Origin: Methylocaldum sp002005105
GTDB taxonomy: Bacteria > Pseudomonadota > Gammaproteobacteria > Methylococcales > Methylococcaceae
DNA: 64,000 bases
Reading direction: 5' to 3'
Assembly (NCBI RefSeq): GCF_051027545.1
Contig: NZ_CP194902.1
Coordinates: forward strand, 2,108,001-2,172,000
Part shown: positions 42,784-51,731 of the stretch, one piece after another
How the letters are laid out: every line of letters starts with the position of its first letter
Position numbering within the stretch: position 1 is the stretch's first letter
The notes under the pieces: model-generated
The model's input: the letters and a program-made list of their open reading frames with translations, nothing else
What the model was told of the DNA's origin: nothing
The model's database searches: none
Translations under genes and position numbers: made by a program

Positions 42784-44079
42784 ATGGCGATCGATTCGGT
42801 TCAGGGTGGTGTTCAGACGACCGAGCAGGTGCTCTTTTTTACCCTGGTACAGGTCGCAATCATCATTATTGCGGCGCGCGTGGCGGGCTATTTGGCCAGG
42901 CGGGTCGGCCAGCCTCGGGCCGTGGGCGAGATCGTCGCCGGGCTCTTGCTCGGTCCTTCGCTATTCGGCGTGCTCGCGCCGGAAACGTTCCAGCTGATAT
43001 TTCGGACTGCCGACACGACGCCTATCAGCATTATGAGTCAGATCGGACTGATTATGTTGATGTTTCAAGTCGGTCTGGAATTCGATTTCTCACAGCTCAA
43101 ATCGCGACAAAACCAGCGGGCGGTCGGCCTAATCAGCGTGATGGGAATTGCGGCGCCATTCACGCTCGGACTGGTATTCGGCTATGGGTCCGCTCCCCAT
43201 CTCGCCTCCGGAATTTCGGCGTCGGCGTACGCCTTATTCATGGCCACTGCGTTTTCGATTACGGCGGTACCTATTTTGGGGCGCATCATGATGGAGTTCG
43301 ATCTGACGCGCACGCGGATCGGGGTAATCACCATCTCGTCGGCTGCCGTCAATGACGCGGTCGGGTGGACTTTGCTGGCGTTCATATCCGCTACGGTGAC
43401 CGCGCATTTTTCCATTATCGGCATGTTGGCGCAGGTCGGCTCGCTTCTGCTTTACGTCATTGTGTGCTGGTCTGTGGTGCGGCAAGCTCTGCGGTTCATC
43501 GTACGTCGTTTCGAATTCAATCATCAGGCGTTGCCGCAAGACCTGATGGCGATTCTCCTGGTTATTGTGTTCACTTCGGCCATGTTGACCAGCAAGCTCG
43601 GAATTTTTGCCATCTTCGGCGGATTCATGATGGGCGTGCTGTTGCATGATCAGCATGAACTCGTGGAGGCATGGAAGCATAAGGTCGCGGATTTGGTGAC
43701 GGTGTTTTTCCTGCCGATCTTCTTTACGTATACCGGCCTGCGTACCGATGTGGGAGGATTGGAAACCGCTGAGCTCTGGTTTTGGTGCGCAGCGCTGGTT
43801 TTTCTAGCGGTTTTGGGTAAATTCGGCGGCTGTTACGTCGCGGCTCGGATTTCCGGCCTGAAGAGACCGGAGGCGCGGAACATCGCCATCATGATGAATA
43901 CGAGGGCGCTGATGGAGCTTGTCGTCATAAATTTAGGATTCGAGCTCGGCGTGATTCCTCCTCAGGTCTTCACCATGCTGGTGCTCATGGCGATCGCCAG
44001 TACGATCATGACGGCGCCGGGGCTCCGTGCATGGCTGCCGTCCATCGGGCACGCGATCCCGGCGGGGCGGGATGCGTGA
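42784..44079 (+). CDS. Cation:proton antiporter (CPA2 family)
   Basis: Na+ or K+/H+ exchanger of 431 residues with about twelve membrane helices. The first segments QVAIIIIAARVAGYLARRVG and AVGEIVAGLLLGPSLFG are typical of CPA2 proteins. The pore region SAAVNDAVGWTLLAF has the conserved Asp, and FFLPIFFTYTGLRTDVG resembles KefB-like transporters. There is no TrkA-N regulatory domain. The ATG at 42784 lies 30 bases past the glycosyltransferase stop; an earlier ATG at 42664 is inside that gene. Confidence 0.88.
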   Translation: MAIDSVQGGVQTTEQVLFFTLVQVAIIIIAARVAGYLARRVGQPRAVGEIVAGLLLGPSLFGVLAPETFQLIFRTADTTPISIMSQIGLIMLMFQVGLEFDFSQLKSRQNQRAVGLISVMGIAAPFTLGLVFGYGSAPHLASGISASAYALFMATAFSITAVPILGRIMMEFDLTRTRIGVITISSAAVNDAVGWTLLAFISATVTAHFSIIGMLAQVGSLLLYVIVCWSVVRQALRFIVRRFEFNHQALPQDLMAILLVIVFTSAMLTSKLGIFAIFGGFMMGVLLHDQHELVEAWKHKVADLVTVFFLPIFFTYTGLRTDVGGLETAELWFWCAALVFLAVLGKFGGCYVAARISGLKRPEARNIAIMMNTRALMELVVINLGFELGVIPPQVFTMLVLMAIASTIMTAPGLRAWLPSIGHAIPAGRDA

Positions 44080-44095
44080 GCCGTGAGCCGGTTTT

Positions 44096-44743
44096 TTATG
44101 GCCGCGAGCGGCGCTTCTCCAAACTTTCCCGCCAGGACTGCGACAGCGCCTCGACCCGGAGGGCTTTCTCGATAATCTCTTGTTGGCGCGGTCCTTTTAC
44201 GATAGCGAGCATCGCATCCTTGATATTCAATTGCTCCTCGTCCTCCCGAAGGCGAACAATCGTGTCGCCGGAACGCACCTCGCCCTCCTCAAGTACTCGA
44301 AAATAAAATCCGGTTCGGCCCGAGCTGAGAAAAACATTTACAAACGAGGGATCGCCCATTTTGATCCCCAGTTTGAAACAAGGGACGCGCGGTTGGGTGA
44401 CTTGAACCACAATCTTGCCGATTCGAAAGACATCGCCGATGTGAACGGATTCATCGGGCATTCCGCTGACAGTGAAGTTTTCGCCGAACTGCCCGAAAGG
44501 CAGGGACGGCTTCTCCAATTCTCGTTCCCAAAAGCGGTAGTTTTCTACGGTGTAAACATATATCGCTTTGTCCTTGCCGCCATGGTTCTTGAGATCGACT
44601 TGTGCATCGCCCTCTAGCCCGAAGGCGCCGGCTTTGACCGGACCCTTCGTGGGCTCTTTGTAAATGCCAGTGAAAATCCGGCGGCCGTCATGTTCGACCT
44701 GTTTCGGCTCGGCTAGGCTGATTGCCAAGAGTTCCATCGGCAC
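44096..44743 (-). CDS. MOSC-domain protein (YiiM-like)
   Basis: MOSC domains bind molybdenum cofactor and serve in sulfur transfer or reduction of N-hydroxylated compounds. The sequence has VSGMPDESVHIGDVFRIG, then the Moco-binding Cys in TQPRVPCFKLGIKMG. The later GRTGFYFRVLEEGEVRSGD is also typical, as is the helical C-terminus. 215 residues, usual length. It stands downstream of rnhB on the same strand. The genes for molybdenum-cofactor insertion (moeA, mobB) are eight kilobases away in the same orientation. Confidence 0.88.
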   Translation of the reverse strand: MPMELLAISLAEPKQVEHDGRRIFTGIYKEPTKGPVKAGAFGLEGDAQVDLKNHGGKDKAIYVYTVENYRFWERELEKPSLPFGQFGENFTVSGMPDESVHIGDVFRIGKIVVQVTQPRVPCFKLGIKMGDPSFVNVFLSSGRTGFYFRVLEEGEVRSGDTIVRLREDEEQLNIKDAMLAIVKGPRQQEIIEKALRVEALSQSWRESLEKRRSRP

Positions 44744-44765
44744 CTCGTTGAAAGTTGGACTGATG

Positions 44766-45341
44766 CTAATCCGATCCCGGGACGCTCGCTCGCCTTACCG
44801 GTCCGAAAGATCGCCTGTGGCTCGGAGTCGGTCCCAATTCGCGTAAGCGAGAGATATGGACCGCCGTGGGATAGCCTTTGTGGACGGCGAAGTCGTAGCC
44901 GGGATGCAGGCTGTCGAGAATTTGCATTTCCCGGTCCCGAAACACTTTGGCCAGTATCGATGCGGCAGAAATCGCCGGCACGGTGGCGTCTCCACCGATA
45001 ATGGCTTCGCCCGGACAAGGGAATGCCGGATATTGGTTGCCGTCCACCATAGCCCAATCCGGTTTTATCGGTAGAGCGTCAAAGGCCCGGCGCATCGCCA
45101 AGAGCGACGCCTGGAGGATGTTGATTCGATCGATTTCGCTTGCTTCGGCTCGGCCTACTGCCCAAGCGAAAGCTTTGGTCCTGATGGCTGCGGCCAGATC
45201 TTGGCGGCGCTGCGGCGTCAGCTTTTTGGAATCGGCCAGCCCCGAGATGTGAAAACGATCTTCGATGATCACCACCGCCGCCACTACCGGTCCGGCGATA
45301 CATCCGCGGCCCACTTCGTCGCAACCGGCAATCAGTGCCAT
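44766..45341 (-). CDS. rnhB: Ribonuclease HII
   Basis: Removes ribonucleotides from DNA and RNA primers. The active-site acidic residues D8 and E9 lie in AGCDEVGRGCIAGPVVAAV; LADSKKLTPQRR and AMVDGNQYPAF carry the rest of the family pattern; the HKGYPT motif is in FAVHKGYPTAVHI. 191 residues. The order lpxA-rnhB without lpxB between is unusual for gammaproteobacteria. Confidence 0.96.
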   Translation of the reverse strand: MALIAGCDEVGRGCIAGPVVAAVVIIEDRFHISGLADSKKLTPQRRQDLAAAIRTKAFAWAVGRAEASEIDRINILQASLLAMRRAFDALPIKPDWAMVDGNQYPAFPCPGEAIIGGDATVPAISAASILAKVFRDREMQILDSLHPGYDFAVHKGYPTAVHISRLRELGPTPSHRRSFGPVRRASVPGSD

Positions 45342-45376
45342 GGCATTCGATTCGGAACGAGCCTATCCGCCGTCTA

Positions 45377-46147
45377 TCAGCGGATGATGCTCCGGCCGGT
45401 TTGCTTGAGGAAGTCCACCATTTTTTGAATCTCGGGCGTTTCGGAAGTCATCTCGTCGAGTTGCTGGATTGCCTCGTCGAGTTTTAGCCGGGACTTGTAC
45501 ACAGTCTTGTAGGCTTTGCGAATCTGCCGAATCGATTCGGGATTAAAACCTTGTCTCTCCAGTCCCACCGTATTGATCCCGTGGGGTTTCGTGGGGCAGC
45601 CACCAACCATGACATAAGGCAGAATGTCGCGCGTAATGACGCTGCCCATGGCGGAAAAGCTGTGTTGCCCGATCTTGCAAAATTGGTGTACCAGCGAAAA
45701 GCCACCCAATATGGCGTAGTCGTCCACGCGGACATGGCCCGCGAGCGAAGCGGCATTGGCCATGATGACATGGCTGCCTATGACGCAGTCATGAGCGACA
45801 TGGGTGTATGCCATCAGCAAATTGTCATCACCGATACGGGTAGTTCCTTGATCTTGAACAGTGCCGCGATGAATCGTGACGTACTCGCGAATGACGTTGC
45901 GATCGCCGATATCGAGATAGGTGACTTCACCATGATACTTTTTGTCTTGTGGGTCTTCCCCCACGGAAGCGAACTGAAAGATCCGGTTATGTTTTCCGAT
46001 ACGGGTCGGCCCTTTGATAACCGCATGAGGACCAATTTCGGTGCCGGAGTCGATTCGGACATCGGGTCCGATGATCGCGTAGGCTCCTACACGGACGTCG
46101 TTCGCTAGCTCACAGGAAGGATCGATAATAGCTGTGGGATGAATCAA
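45377..46147 (-). CDS. lpxA: UDP-N-acetylglucosamine acyltransferase LpxA
   Basis: First step of lipid A synthesis. The left-handed beta-helix hexapeptide repeats are obvious from IHPTAIIDP through VRVGAYAIIGPDVRI. The catalytic His lies in AYTHVAHDCVIGSHV, and the C-terminal helices follow GINTVGLERQGF. I choose the TTG at 46147, which overlaps the fabZ stop by four bases and gives 256 residues starting at the conserved IHPTA; the upstream extension to 46171 lies inside fabZ. Confidence 0.95.
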   Translation of the reverse strand: MIHPTAIIDPSCELANDVRVGAYAIIGPDVRIDSGTEIGPHAVIKGPTRIGKHNRIFQFASVGEDPQDKKYHGEVTYLDIGDRNVIREYVTIHRGTVQDQGTTRIGDDNLLMAYTHVAHDCVIGSHVIMANAASLAGHVRVDDYAILGGFSLVHQFCKIGQHSFSAMGSVITRDILPYVMVGGCPTKPHGINTVGLERQGFNPESIRQIRKAYKTVYKSRLKLDEAIQQLDEMTSETPEIQKMVDFLKQTGRSIIR

Positions 46148-46584
46148 GACTCCTGCTCCGCCGCCGCACACATGATTTCCGCACTGGCTACGAATTCCCC
46201 GTCGACCTCGGCACGGCAGGAAAACGCCCAGATATTCCGCTTGTGACGCAGATAAGTCGCTTCCAGCATCAGACGGTCGCCTGGAACGACCGGGCGCTTA
46301 AAACGAACCTTGTCCAGGCCGACAAGGTAGTAAACCATCCCTTTTCCCAAGACATCCGGTGCGGTTTCCGATGCAAGCAGGCCGGTCGTCTGAGCTAGCG
46401 CCTCGATAATCAAAACCCCGGGCATGATGGGCAGTTCCGGGAAATGTCCAGTAAAAAAAGGTTCGTTATAGGTCACATTCTTGAAAGCCAAGAGCCGCTT
46501 GCCGGGATCTACCTCAAGAACCCTGTCCACAAGAAGAAAAGGATATCGATGAGGTAGATACTCTTTTATTTTTTGAATATCCAA
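46144..46584 (-). CDS. fabZ: 3-hydroxyacyl-ACP dehydratase FabZ
   Basis: Hot-dog-fold enzyme of fatty-acid elongation that competes with LpxA for 3-hydroxyacyl-ACP. The catalytic H47 (FFTGHFPELPIMPG) and E61 (LIIEALAQTTG) are present, as is the N-terminal LPHRYPFLLVDRV. 146 residues. It is coupled to lpxA and lies 48 bases from skp; lpxD, which usually sits between skp and fabZ, is missing. Confidence 0.96.
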   Translation of the reverse strand: MDIQKIKEYLPHRYPFLLVDRVLEVDPGKRLLAFKNVTYNEPFFTGHFPELPIMPGVLIIEALAQTTGLLASETAPDVLGKGMVYYLVGLDKVRFKRPVVPGDRLMLEATYLRHKRNIWAFSCRAEVDGEFVASAEIMCAAAEQES

Positions 46585-46632
46585 AGGCGCTTTTCCTTTT
46601 TCGGGTATGGATGAGATTACAGCTCAGCCGAA

Positions 46633-47142
46633 TTAATTTTTATAGCTATCTCTGAGTTTTTTCTCGACCTTGCTGGTCACGTCAACCGTTTCGCTGGCAA
46701 ATACCACCCCATCCGTCAAAAGGAGGTCAAAGCTCTCGTCCTTGGCCAGGGATTGAATGGCTTCGAAGATCTCTTTCTGCAATTGGGTCAATTCTTCGTT
46801 ACGGCGGAGATTAAAATCTTCTCGAAACTCGTCTTGCAAGCGCTTGGCTTCGCGCTTACGGCTGATGATTTCTTTATCCATTTTTTGCCGTTCGGAATCG
46901 CTCATTATCGCGGCATCCTTGGCGAGTTTTTCTTCCATCGATTTGATCGCTTTCTGCTCGGTAACCAGTTTCTTGTCGCGCGGTGCAAATTCCCGTTCCA
47001 GCTCTTTCTTGGCTTTTTCCGCCTGCGGTGCCTTTTCCAATAACCGAGCGACATTGACAAATCCAATTTTGAGTTCGGCGGCCTCAAGGCTCATGCTCGC
47101 CAATAAGCCAAGCAGTGCAAAACCAATGCTTTTCTTTAACAT
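46633..47142 (-). CDS. skp: Periplasmic chaperone Skp (OmpH)
   Basis: Holdase for outer-membrane proteins. A signal peptide (FALLGLLASMSLEAAE) is followed by the beta-strand LKIGFVNVARLLEKAP and a long charged helical region (residues 45-120) that forms the tentacles. The C-terminal part VFASETVDVTSKVEKKL closes the body domain. 169 residues, normal. It follows bamA after 170 bases, as in most gammaproteobacteria. Confidence 0.94.
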   Translation of the reverse strand: MLKKSIGFALLGLLASMSLEAAELKIGFVNVARLLEKAPQAEKAKKELEREFAPRDKKLVTEQKAIKSMEEKLAKDAAIMSDSERQKMDKEIISRKREAKRLQDEFREDFNLRRNEELTQLQKEIFEAIQSLAKDESFDLLLTDGVVFASETVDVTSKVEKKLRDSYKN

Positions 47143-47312
47143 GTTCTAAGTCTCACTTCGAAAATTCGGTTAATGGAAAGGTTATTGATGGAAGAAATAT
47201 TGAAGCTTAATAGTCTTGGAATTGAAATTCGCCGAGTTGTCTCTCACGGATTATACAAGAACTGTTCAGCGCCCAGCGACTCTCGACATCGTCTTGTGCC
47301 GTGGCGGGATCG

Positions 47313-49613
47313 TCAGAATCCGGAGCCGAACGAGAACTGAAAGTTTTGAACATCGTCTCTGCCACTAGCGTTTATAGGTTGCGCGATACTGAAACCCAAA
47401 GCGCCGAAAGGTGACAGCCACTTGGCCGAAAGTCCCGCGGAGTAGCGGATTTCACCTAAATCATAGGTACCGTCAAAAACATTGCCGGCATCGATGAATG
47501 TCCCCAGACGGAGGTTCTTGCTGTCTTGCATGAAGGGCACCGGGAAGAAGAGTTCGGCGGTGCCGACCAATTTGCTCGATCCCCCGAAAGGGAGGTTGCC
47601 GCCGAGCCCCTGGTTGTTGGGCTTGGTGAGCGGACCCAGTGTATTGGGTCGAAAGCCCCGGACAGACTGAGGACCTCCCGCGAAATAATGTTCGAAAAAC
47701 GGCAGGCTTCCGGTATCGCCGTAACCATCGCCATAAGCGATTTCACCCTCCAGCATGAAGGTCAGATCCTTCGCGATCGGGAAATAGTGCTGAAGCTTAT
47801 AGCTGGCTTTATAGTAATTCAGGTCGCTGATAGGCACCGATGCCAGTATTGAAAGGCGCTGGGATCCACCCTTCGTCGGAAAGATGGCTCGGTTCAGGGT
47901 GTCGTGAACCCAGCCGGCCGCCATCGTCAAGGTGTTGTACTTGTCGCCGTTTTCTTCGATAAAGTCGAGAATCTCCTGCGACGATCTGGATGCGGCATCG
48001 AGCTTCGTGTGTTCAAGATCCAGGTTGAAGCGCAGACTGTCGAATTCGTTCAGCGGAATACCGAGGTTGGCCCCCGCGGAGGCGACGTCGGTGTTGTAAC
48101 GAGCAAGGTACATTCGCGACGCATCGGTGTTTCTGTAGCTGAGATCGAAACCGCTGCTGATGCCGTCCAGGGTCATGTACGGATTGAAATAACCGAGTCG
48201 ATAAATCGTATTGACGCTGCTGTTGTTGAATGTGAAATTGATCCTTTTGCCGGTGCCGAAGACATTGTCCTGAGTAATGTTGGCATTAAAAATGATGCCT
48301 TGCGCCTGGGAAAAGCCGACGCCCGCCATCAGGTTACCGGACGGTTTTTCCACGACATTGTAATTGACGTCTATCTGGTCGGTGGTTCCGGCGACGGCCG
48401 GCGTTTCGACGTTGACCTCCTGGAAATAGCCCAGCCGCTCCAGTCGGGTTTTGGATCGCTCGATCTTGCTGGTGGAAGCCCAAGCCGCCTCCATTTGGCG
48501 CATTTCGCGCCGCAGTACTTCGTCCCGTGTCTTGGTGTTGCCGTGAAAATTGACGCGGCGAACATAAACCTGTTTGCCGGGATCGACGAAGAAGGTAATC
48601 GAAACGGTTTTTTGCGCCTCATTGATGTCGGGCACCATGTTGACGTTCGCAAATATATACCCTTCATCGCCCAAGCGATCGGATATTGCCTTGGAGGTTT
48701 CCGTAGCCAGCTTGCGCGAGAAGGTATCGCTCGGGCCGATCTTGACCAGTGGTGTCAACTCTTCGGGCGGAACGATCAGTTTGCCTGTCAGTTTGACTTC
48801 GTTGACCGAGTAGACCTCGCCCTCTTTGACATTGATCGTAATATAGATTTCTTTCTTGTCGGGCGTAATGGAAACTTGGGTGGACTCGATTTCGAAGTTG
48901 ATGTAGCCCCTGTCCAAATAATACGATCGCAAACGCTCCAGGTCGGCGGAGAGTTTTTGCTTCGAGTATTGGTCGTTCTTGGTGTAGAACGAAAGCAGGT
49001 TCGGCGTGCTGAGCTCGAATTGTTCCAGGAGCTCTTCATCGTCAAAGGTATTGTTGCCGACGATATTGATCTGTTTGATCTTGGCGACCTTACCTTCGGA
49101 AATCTTGATGTTGACCGAGACTCGGTTGCGCGGAAGGTCGGTCACAACCGAATCGATTTTCAGCCCGTATTTTCCGCGGCTGTAATACTGTCGGCGGAGT
49201 TCCTGTTCGACTTTATCGAGGATTTGGCGATCGAATACTTTTCCTTCGGAAAGTCCTACGCCTTTTAAGGCTTTTGTGAGGTCTTCCGTGCTGATGTCCT
49301 TGTTGCCTTCGATCTTCACATTCGCGATGGAAGGACGCTCGTCGACGACGACGACCAAGACGTTTCCGTCCTGTTCCAGTCGAACATCCCTGAAGAAGCC
49401 CGTCTTGAACAAGGCTTTGATGGATTCCGCCGACTGCCGCTGGTCGAAAAGGTCGCCGACTTTGACCGGGAGGTAATTGAACACAGTACCGGCTGAAACT
49501 CTCTGCAACCCCTCGACACGTATGTCTTCGATCACGAACGGTTCGAGCCCCCAGGCAGAGAAGGAACAGAAAATCCCTAACAACAGCAATTTCGCTAGTT
49601 TGTAGCGGTTCAT
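47313..49613 (-). CDS. bamA: Outer-membrane protein assembly factor BamA
   Basis: Core of the BAM complex. The signal peptide ends near CSFSAWG. Five POTRA domains occupy roughly residues 23-420, starting with FVIEDIRVEGLQRVSAGTVF. The C-terminal part is a 16-strand barrel, including the lid-lock motif in GGPQSVRGFRPNTLGP and a C-terminal F (FQFSFGSGF). At 766 residues it is of normal length. It heads the skp-fabZ-lpxA-rnhB run; no rseP or dxr lies upstream, where phoU is found instead. Confidence 0.96.
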   Translation of the reverse strand: MNRYKLAKLLLLGIFCSFSAWGLEPFVIEDIRVEGLQRVSAGTVFNYLPVKVGDLFDQRQSAESIKALFKTGFFRDVRLEQDGNVLVVVVDERPSIANVKIEGNKDISTEDLTKALKGVGLSEGKVFDRQILDKVEQELRRQYYSRGKYGLKIDSVVTDLPRNRVSVNIKISEGKVAKIKQINIVGNNTFDDEELLEQFELSTPNLLSFYTKNDQYSKQKLSADLERLRSYYLDRGYINFEIESTQVSITPDKKEIYITINVKEGEVYSVNEVKLTGKLIVPPEELTPLVKIGPSDTFSRKLATETSKAISDRLGDEGYIFANVNMVPDINEAQKTVSITFFVDPGKQVYVRRVNFHGNTKTRDEVLRREMRQMEAAWASTSKIERSKTRLERLGYFQEVNVETPAVAGTTDQIDVNYNVVEKPSGNLMAGVGFSQAQGIIFNANITQDNVFGTGKRINFTFNNSSVNTIYRLGYFNPYMTLDGISSGFDLSYRNTDASRMYLARYNTDVASAGANLGIPLNEFDSLRFNLDLEHTKLDAASRSSQEILDFIEENGDKYNTLTMAAGWVHDTLNRAIFPTKGGSQRLSILASVPISDLNYYKASYKLQHYFPIAKDLTFMLEGEIAYGDGYGDTGSLPFFEHYFAGGPQSVRGFRPNTLGPLTKPNNQGLGGNLPFGGSSKLVGTAELFFPVPFMQDSKNLRLGTFIDAGNVFDGTYDLGEIRYSAGLSAKWLSPFGALGFSIAQPINASGRDDVQNFQFSFGSGF

Positions 49614-49779
49614 GGATTAGGGGAGTTGGGATCGCAGGGGATGGTTGGTATAAGTAGCTCGGAAAATCTAATGGATATGGCCCATTACACGCTTGCGATC
49701 AAATCCATGACGATCCTGGCGAGTTCAATCTTCGCTGATGGAAGGGAATCCAAAATCCTTGAAGTCCAAGGCGATGACA

Positions 49780-50508
49780 TCAGGCTTCCCGCAAGTCTTT
49801 CTCCACCTGCTCGATACTGATGTGCCGGATATTCTTGCCTTTGGCATAGTAAATAACGTATTCGCAAATGTTACAGGAGCGGTCACCAATGCGCTCCAGC
49901 GACCGGGCCGACCACATGATATCGAGCGACACCGGAATGGCTCGGGGATCTTCCATCATATACGTGATCTGCTGGCGCATGATGCTTTCGTATTCCCGAT
50001 CCACCATCCTGTCTTCCTGAACGACGCGCAAGGCCTCATCGACGTCCATGCGCGCGAAAGAGTCCAACGCCTCTCGAAGCAATCCGCGCACATGTTTCGC
50101 CAGTTGCTCGACCTCGGTCAACTGGTTCTTCTTCGGATAATGGCTGGCAAGATCGATAGACAGCCGGGCGATGCGCTTGGCTTCGTCCCCGATCCGCTCG
50201 AGGTCGGTAATGGTTTTGATGACCGCTACCACTAACCGCAAGTCGCGGGCGGTGGGTTGGCGTAGGGCGATGATTTGAGTGCATTCCTCATCAATCGAAA
50301 CTTCCAGGGAATTAACCTTGTAGTCGTCGGTGATGACACGTTCGGCCAGCTCTACATCGTTATTCACGAGTGCGGTTACGGCCGACTCGACTTGTTCCTC
50401 GACCAGCCCGCCCAGGGTGAGCACCCGATTGCGGATGTCCAGCAGCTCGTGGTCATACTGCTTGGAAATATGCTGATGCAAGTTGTCGGTATCGAAGAAA
50501 TTGGTCAT
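49780..50508 (-). CDS. phoU: Phosphate-signalling protein PhoU
   Basis: All-helical protein made of two three-helix bundles, each with the E/DxxxD metal motif (LERIGDEAKRIARL and LERIGDRSCNICEYV). PhoU inhibits PhoR when phosphate is plentiful and interacts with the Pst transporter. Neither pst nor phoBR genes are next to it here. 242 residues with the standard N-terminal region HISKQYDHELLDIRNRVLTLGG. Confidence 0.94.
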   Translation of the reverse strand: MTNFFDTDNLHQHISKQYDHELLDIRNRVLTLGGLVEEQVESAVTALVNNDVELAERVITDDYKVNSLEVSIDEECTQIIALRQPTARDLRLVVAVIKTITDLERIGDEAKRIARLSIDLASHYPKKNQLTEVEQLAKHVRGLLREALDSFARMDVDEALRVVQEDRMVDREYESIMRQQITYMMEDPRAIPVSLDIMWSARSLERIGDRSCNICEYVIYYAKGKNIRHISIEQVEKDLREA

Positions 50509-50638
50509 CGTGCTGGGTGATCGGGGTTATCGACGGCGGAGATGTCTCCGTCCCGCATTCTATCAACTCATTCCGGCGCATGAAAGCTCGTGCGCCACGG
50601 TCTGCCATCCCTAAGCGCCAAATGGGAAAATCCAGTTT

Positions 50639-51724
50639 TCATCGGATATGCCGCGAAATGTAGCCAGTAATTTCGGCCCGATCATGGTAGAGCTGCTTGA
50701 ACGCGAGAGAATAATCGTTAAGTGTTCTTCCTAATCGTGCTTCGATGATTTCGCGACAGCGCTTGACCTCTTCGTAACGCTTATTCATCGGCAGCTTCAG
50801 GTTGAATATGGCTCTTCGGCATAAGCCCAGAGCAGTCCACTCGCCGATCAGGGCAGCGATTCTGGCAGGCTGTTCCACCACGTCGCAAACCAGCCAGTCT
50901 ACCGGCTTGGGAGGACGATAACGAAATGCGTCCATCCGCAGGTGTTCCACCAGACCGGTGTCCAGCAAGGCGGGTTCGAGTTTTCCGTTATCGACCGCGG
51001 TGACTTTGATATGGTGCTTGACCAACTGAAAAGTCCAGCCGCCCGGTGCTGCACCGAGATCGACCGCCGTCATGCCGGGGCTAAGGCTCTCTTTCGGATC
51101 GTCGAGAAAAGTCAGAAAGGCTTCTTCCAGCTTGAGCGTGGATCGGCTTGGTGCACCGCGGGGAAATTTCAGGCGGGGAATGCCCATTAACCAGGGACAA
51201 GAGTTGCCGGGTATCGAAATACCGACATAGGCGGCGATAGAGCTAAGAAAAAAGAGGTGCAGGCGGGGATCTGATGGGCTGCCGAGCAATCCGCTGTCTT
51301 TAAATGCGCGATCGAAGGGTGCTGCGAATTTGCGCAAGAAGACCGCGAGCGATTTTGCTTCGTTGGTGTCCGCGGTTTCGAGGAATGCCTCTGAAAACCG
51401 GTCTCCCAAGTGCCGGGCCGCTTGCAGCAAGGGCTGCGTGCGATCGGCGACGGGAAGCTCGGTAAAGGGACCCAACGCAAAAACCAGTTGCCGTGCAAAG
51501 ATTAGATCTTTGAGCCGAAGACCTCTGTCGTGTAGCGAAACGGCTTCGGTGGCATGCGGTATGAATGCCACGAAGCCGCTGTCGGGCTTCGCCTTTACAT
51601 AGCCGGATACCCCGAGTTCGCCGGTTCGCTCCAAAATTTCGGCGGCGCATTCCTTTTCAAATCCGCCGCGGCAATAGAGTAGAACGGAGCGGGGAATATC
51701 GGTGTTTAGGGTATTCAAGCCCAA
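50639..51724 (-). CDS. rlmM: 23S rRNA C2498 2'-O-methyltransferase RlmM
   Basis: Methylates C2498 in the peptidyl-transferase centre. An N-terminal THUMP-like domain occupies residues 1-160. A Rossmann-type methyltransferase follows, with the SAM motif AVDLGAAPGGWTFQLVKH and the WLVCDVVEQPAR segment. The K-D-K-E catalytic set is consistent: K in the PGGW region, D in WLVCDV, K in NLKLPMNK, E near the C-terminus. 361 residues. It is seven bases downstream of galE. Confidence 0.9.
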   Translation of the reverse strand: MGLNTLNTDIPRSVLLYCRGGFEKECAAEILERTGELGVSGYVKAKPDSGFVAFIPHATEAVSLHDRGLRLKDLIFARQLVFALGPFTELPVADRTQPLLQAARHLGDRFSEAFLETADTNEAKSLAVFLRKFAAPFDRAFKDSGLLGSPSDPRLHLFFLSSIAAYVGISIPGNSCPWLMGIPRLKFPRGAPSRSTLKLEEAFLTFLDDPKESLSPGMTAVDLGAAPGGWTFQLVKHHIKVTAVDNGKLEPALLDTGLVEHLRMDAFRYRPPKPVDWLVCDVVEQPARIAALIGEWTALGLCRRAIFNLKLPMNKRYEEVKRCREIIEARLGRTLNDYSLAFKQLYHDRAEITGYISRHIR

Positions 51725-51731
51725 GTTGCTT

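Noticed and set aside
47904..49268. Long plus-strand open frame of 454 codons
   Set aside because: Antisense shadow of bamA.
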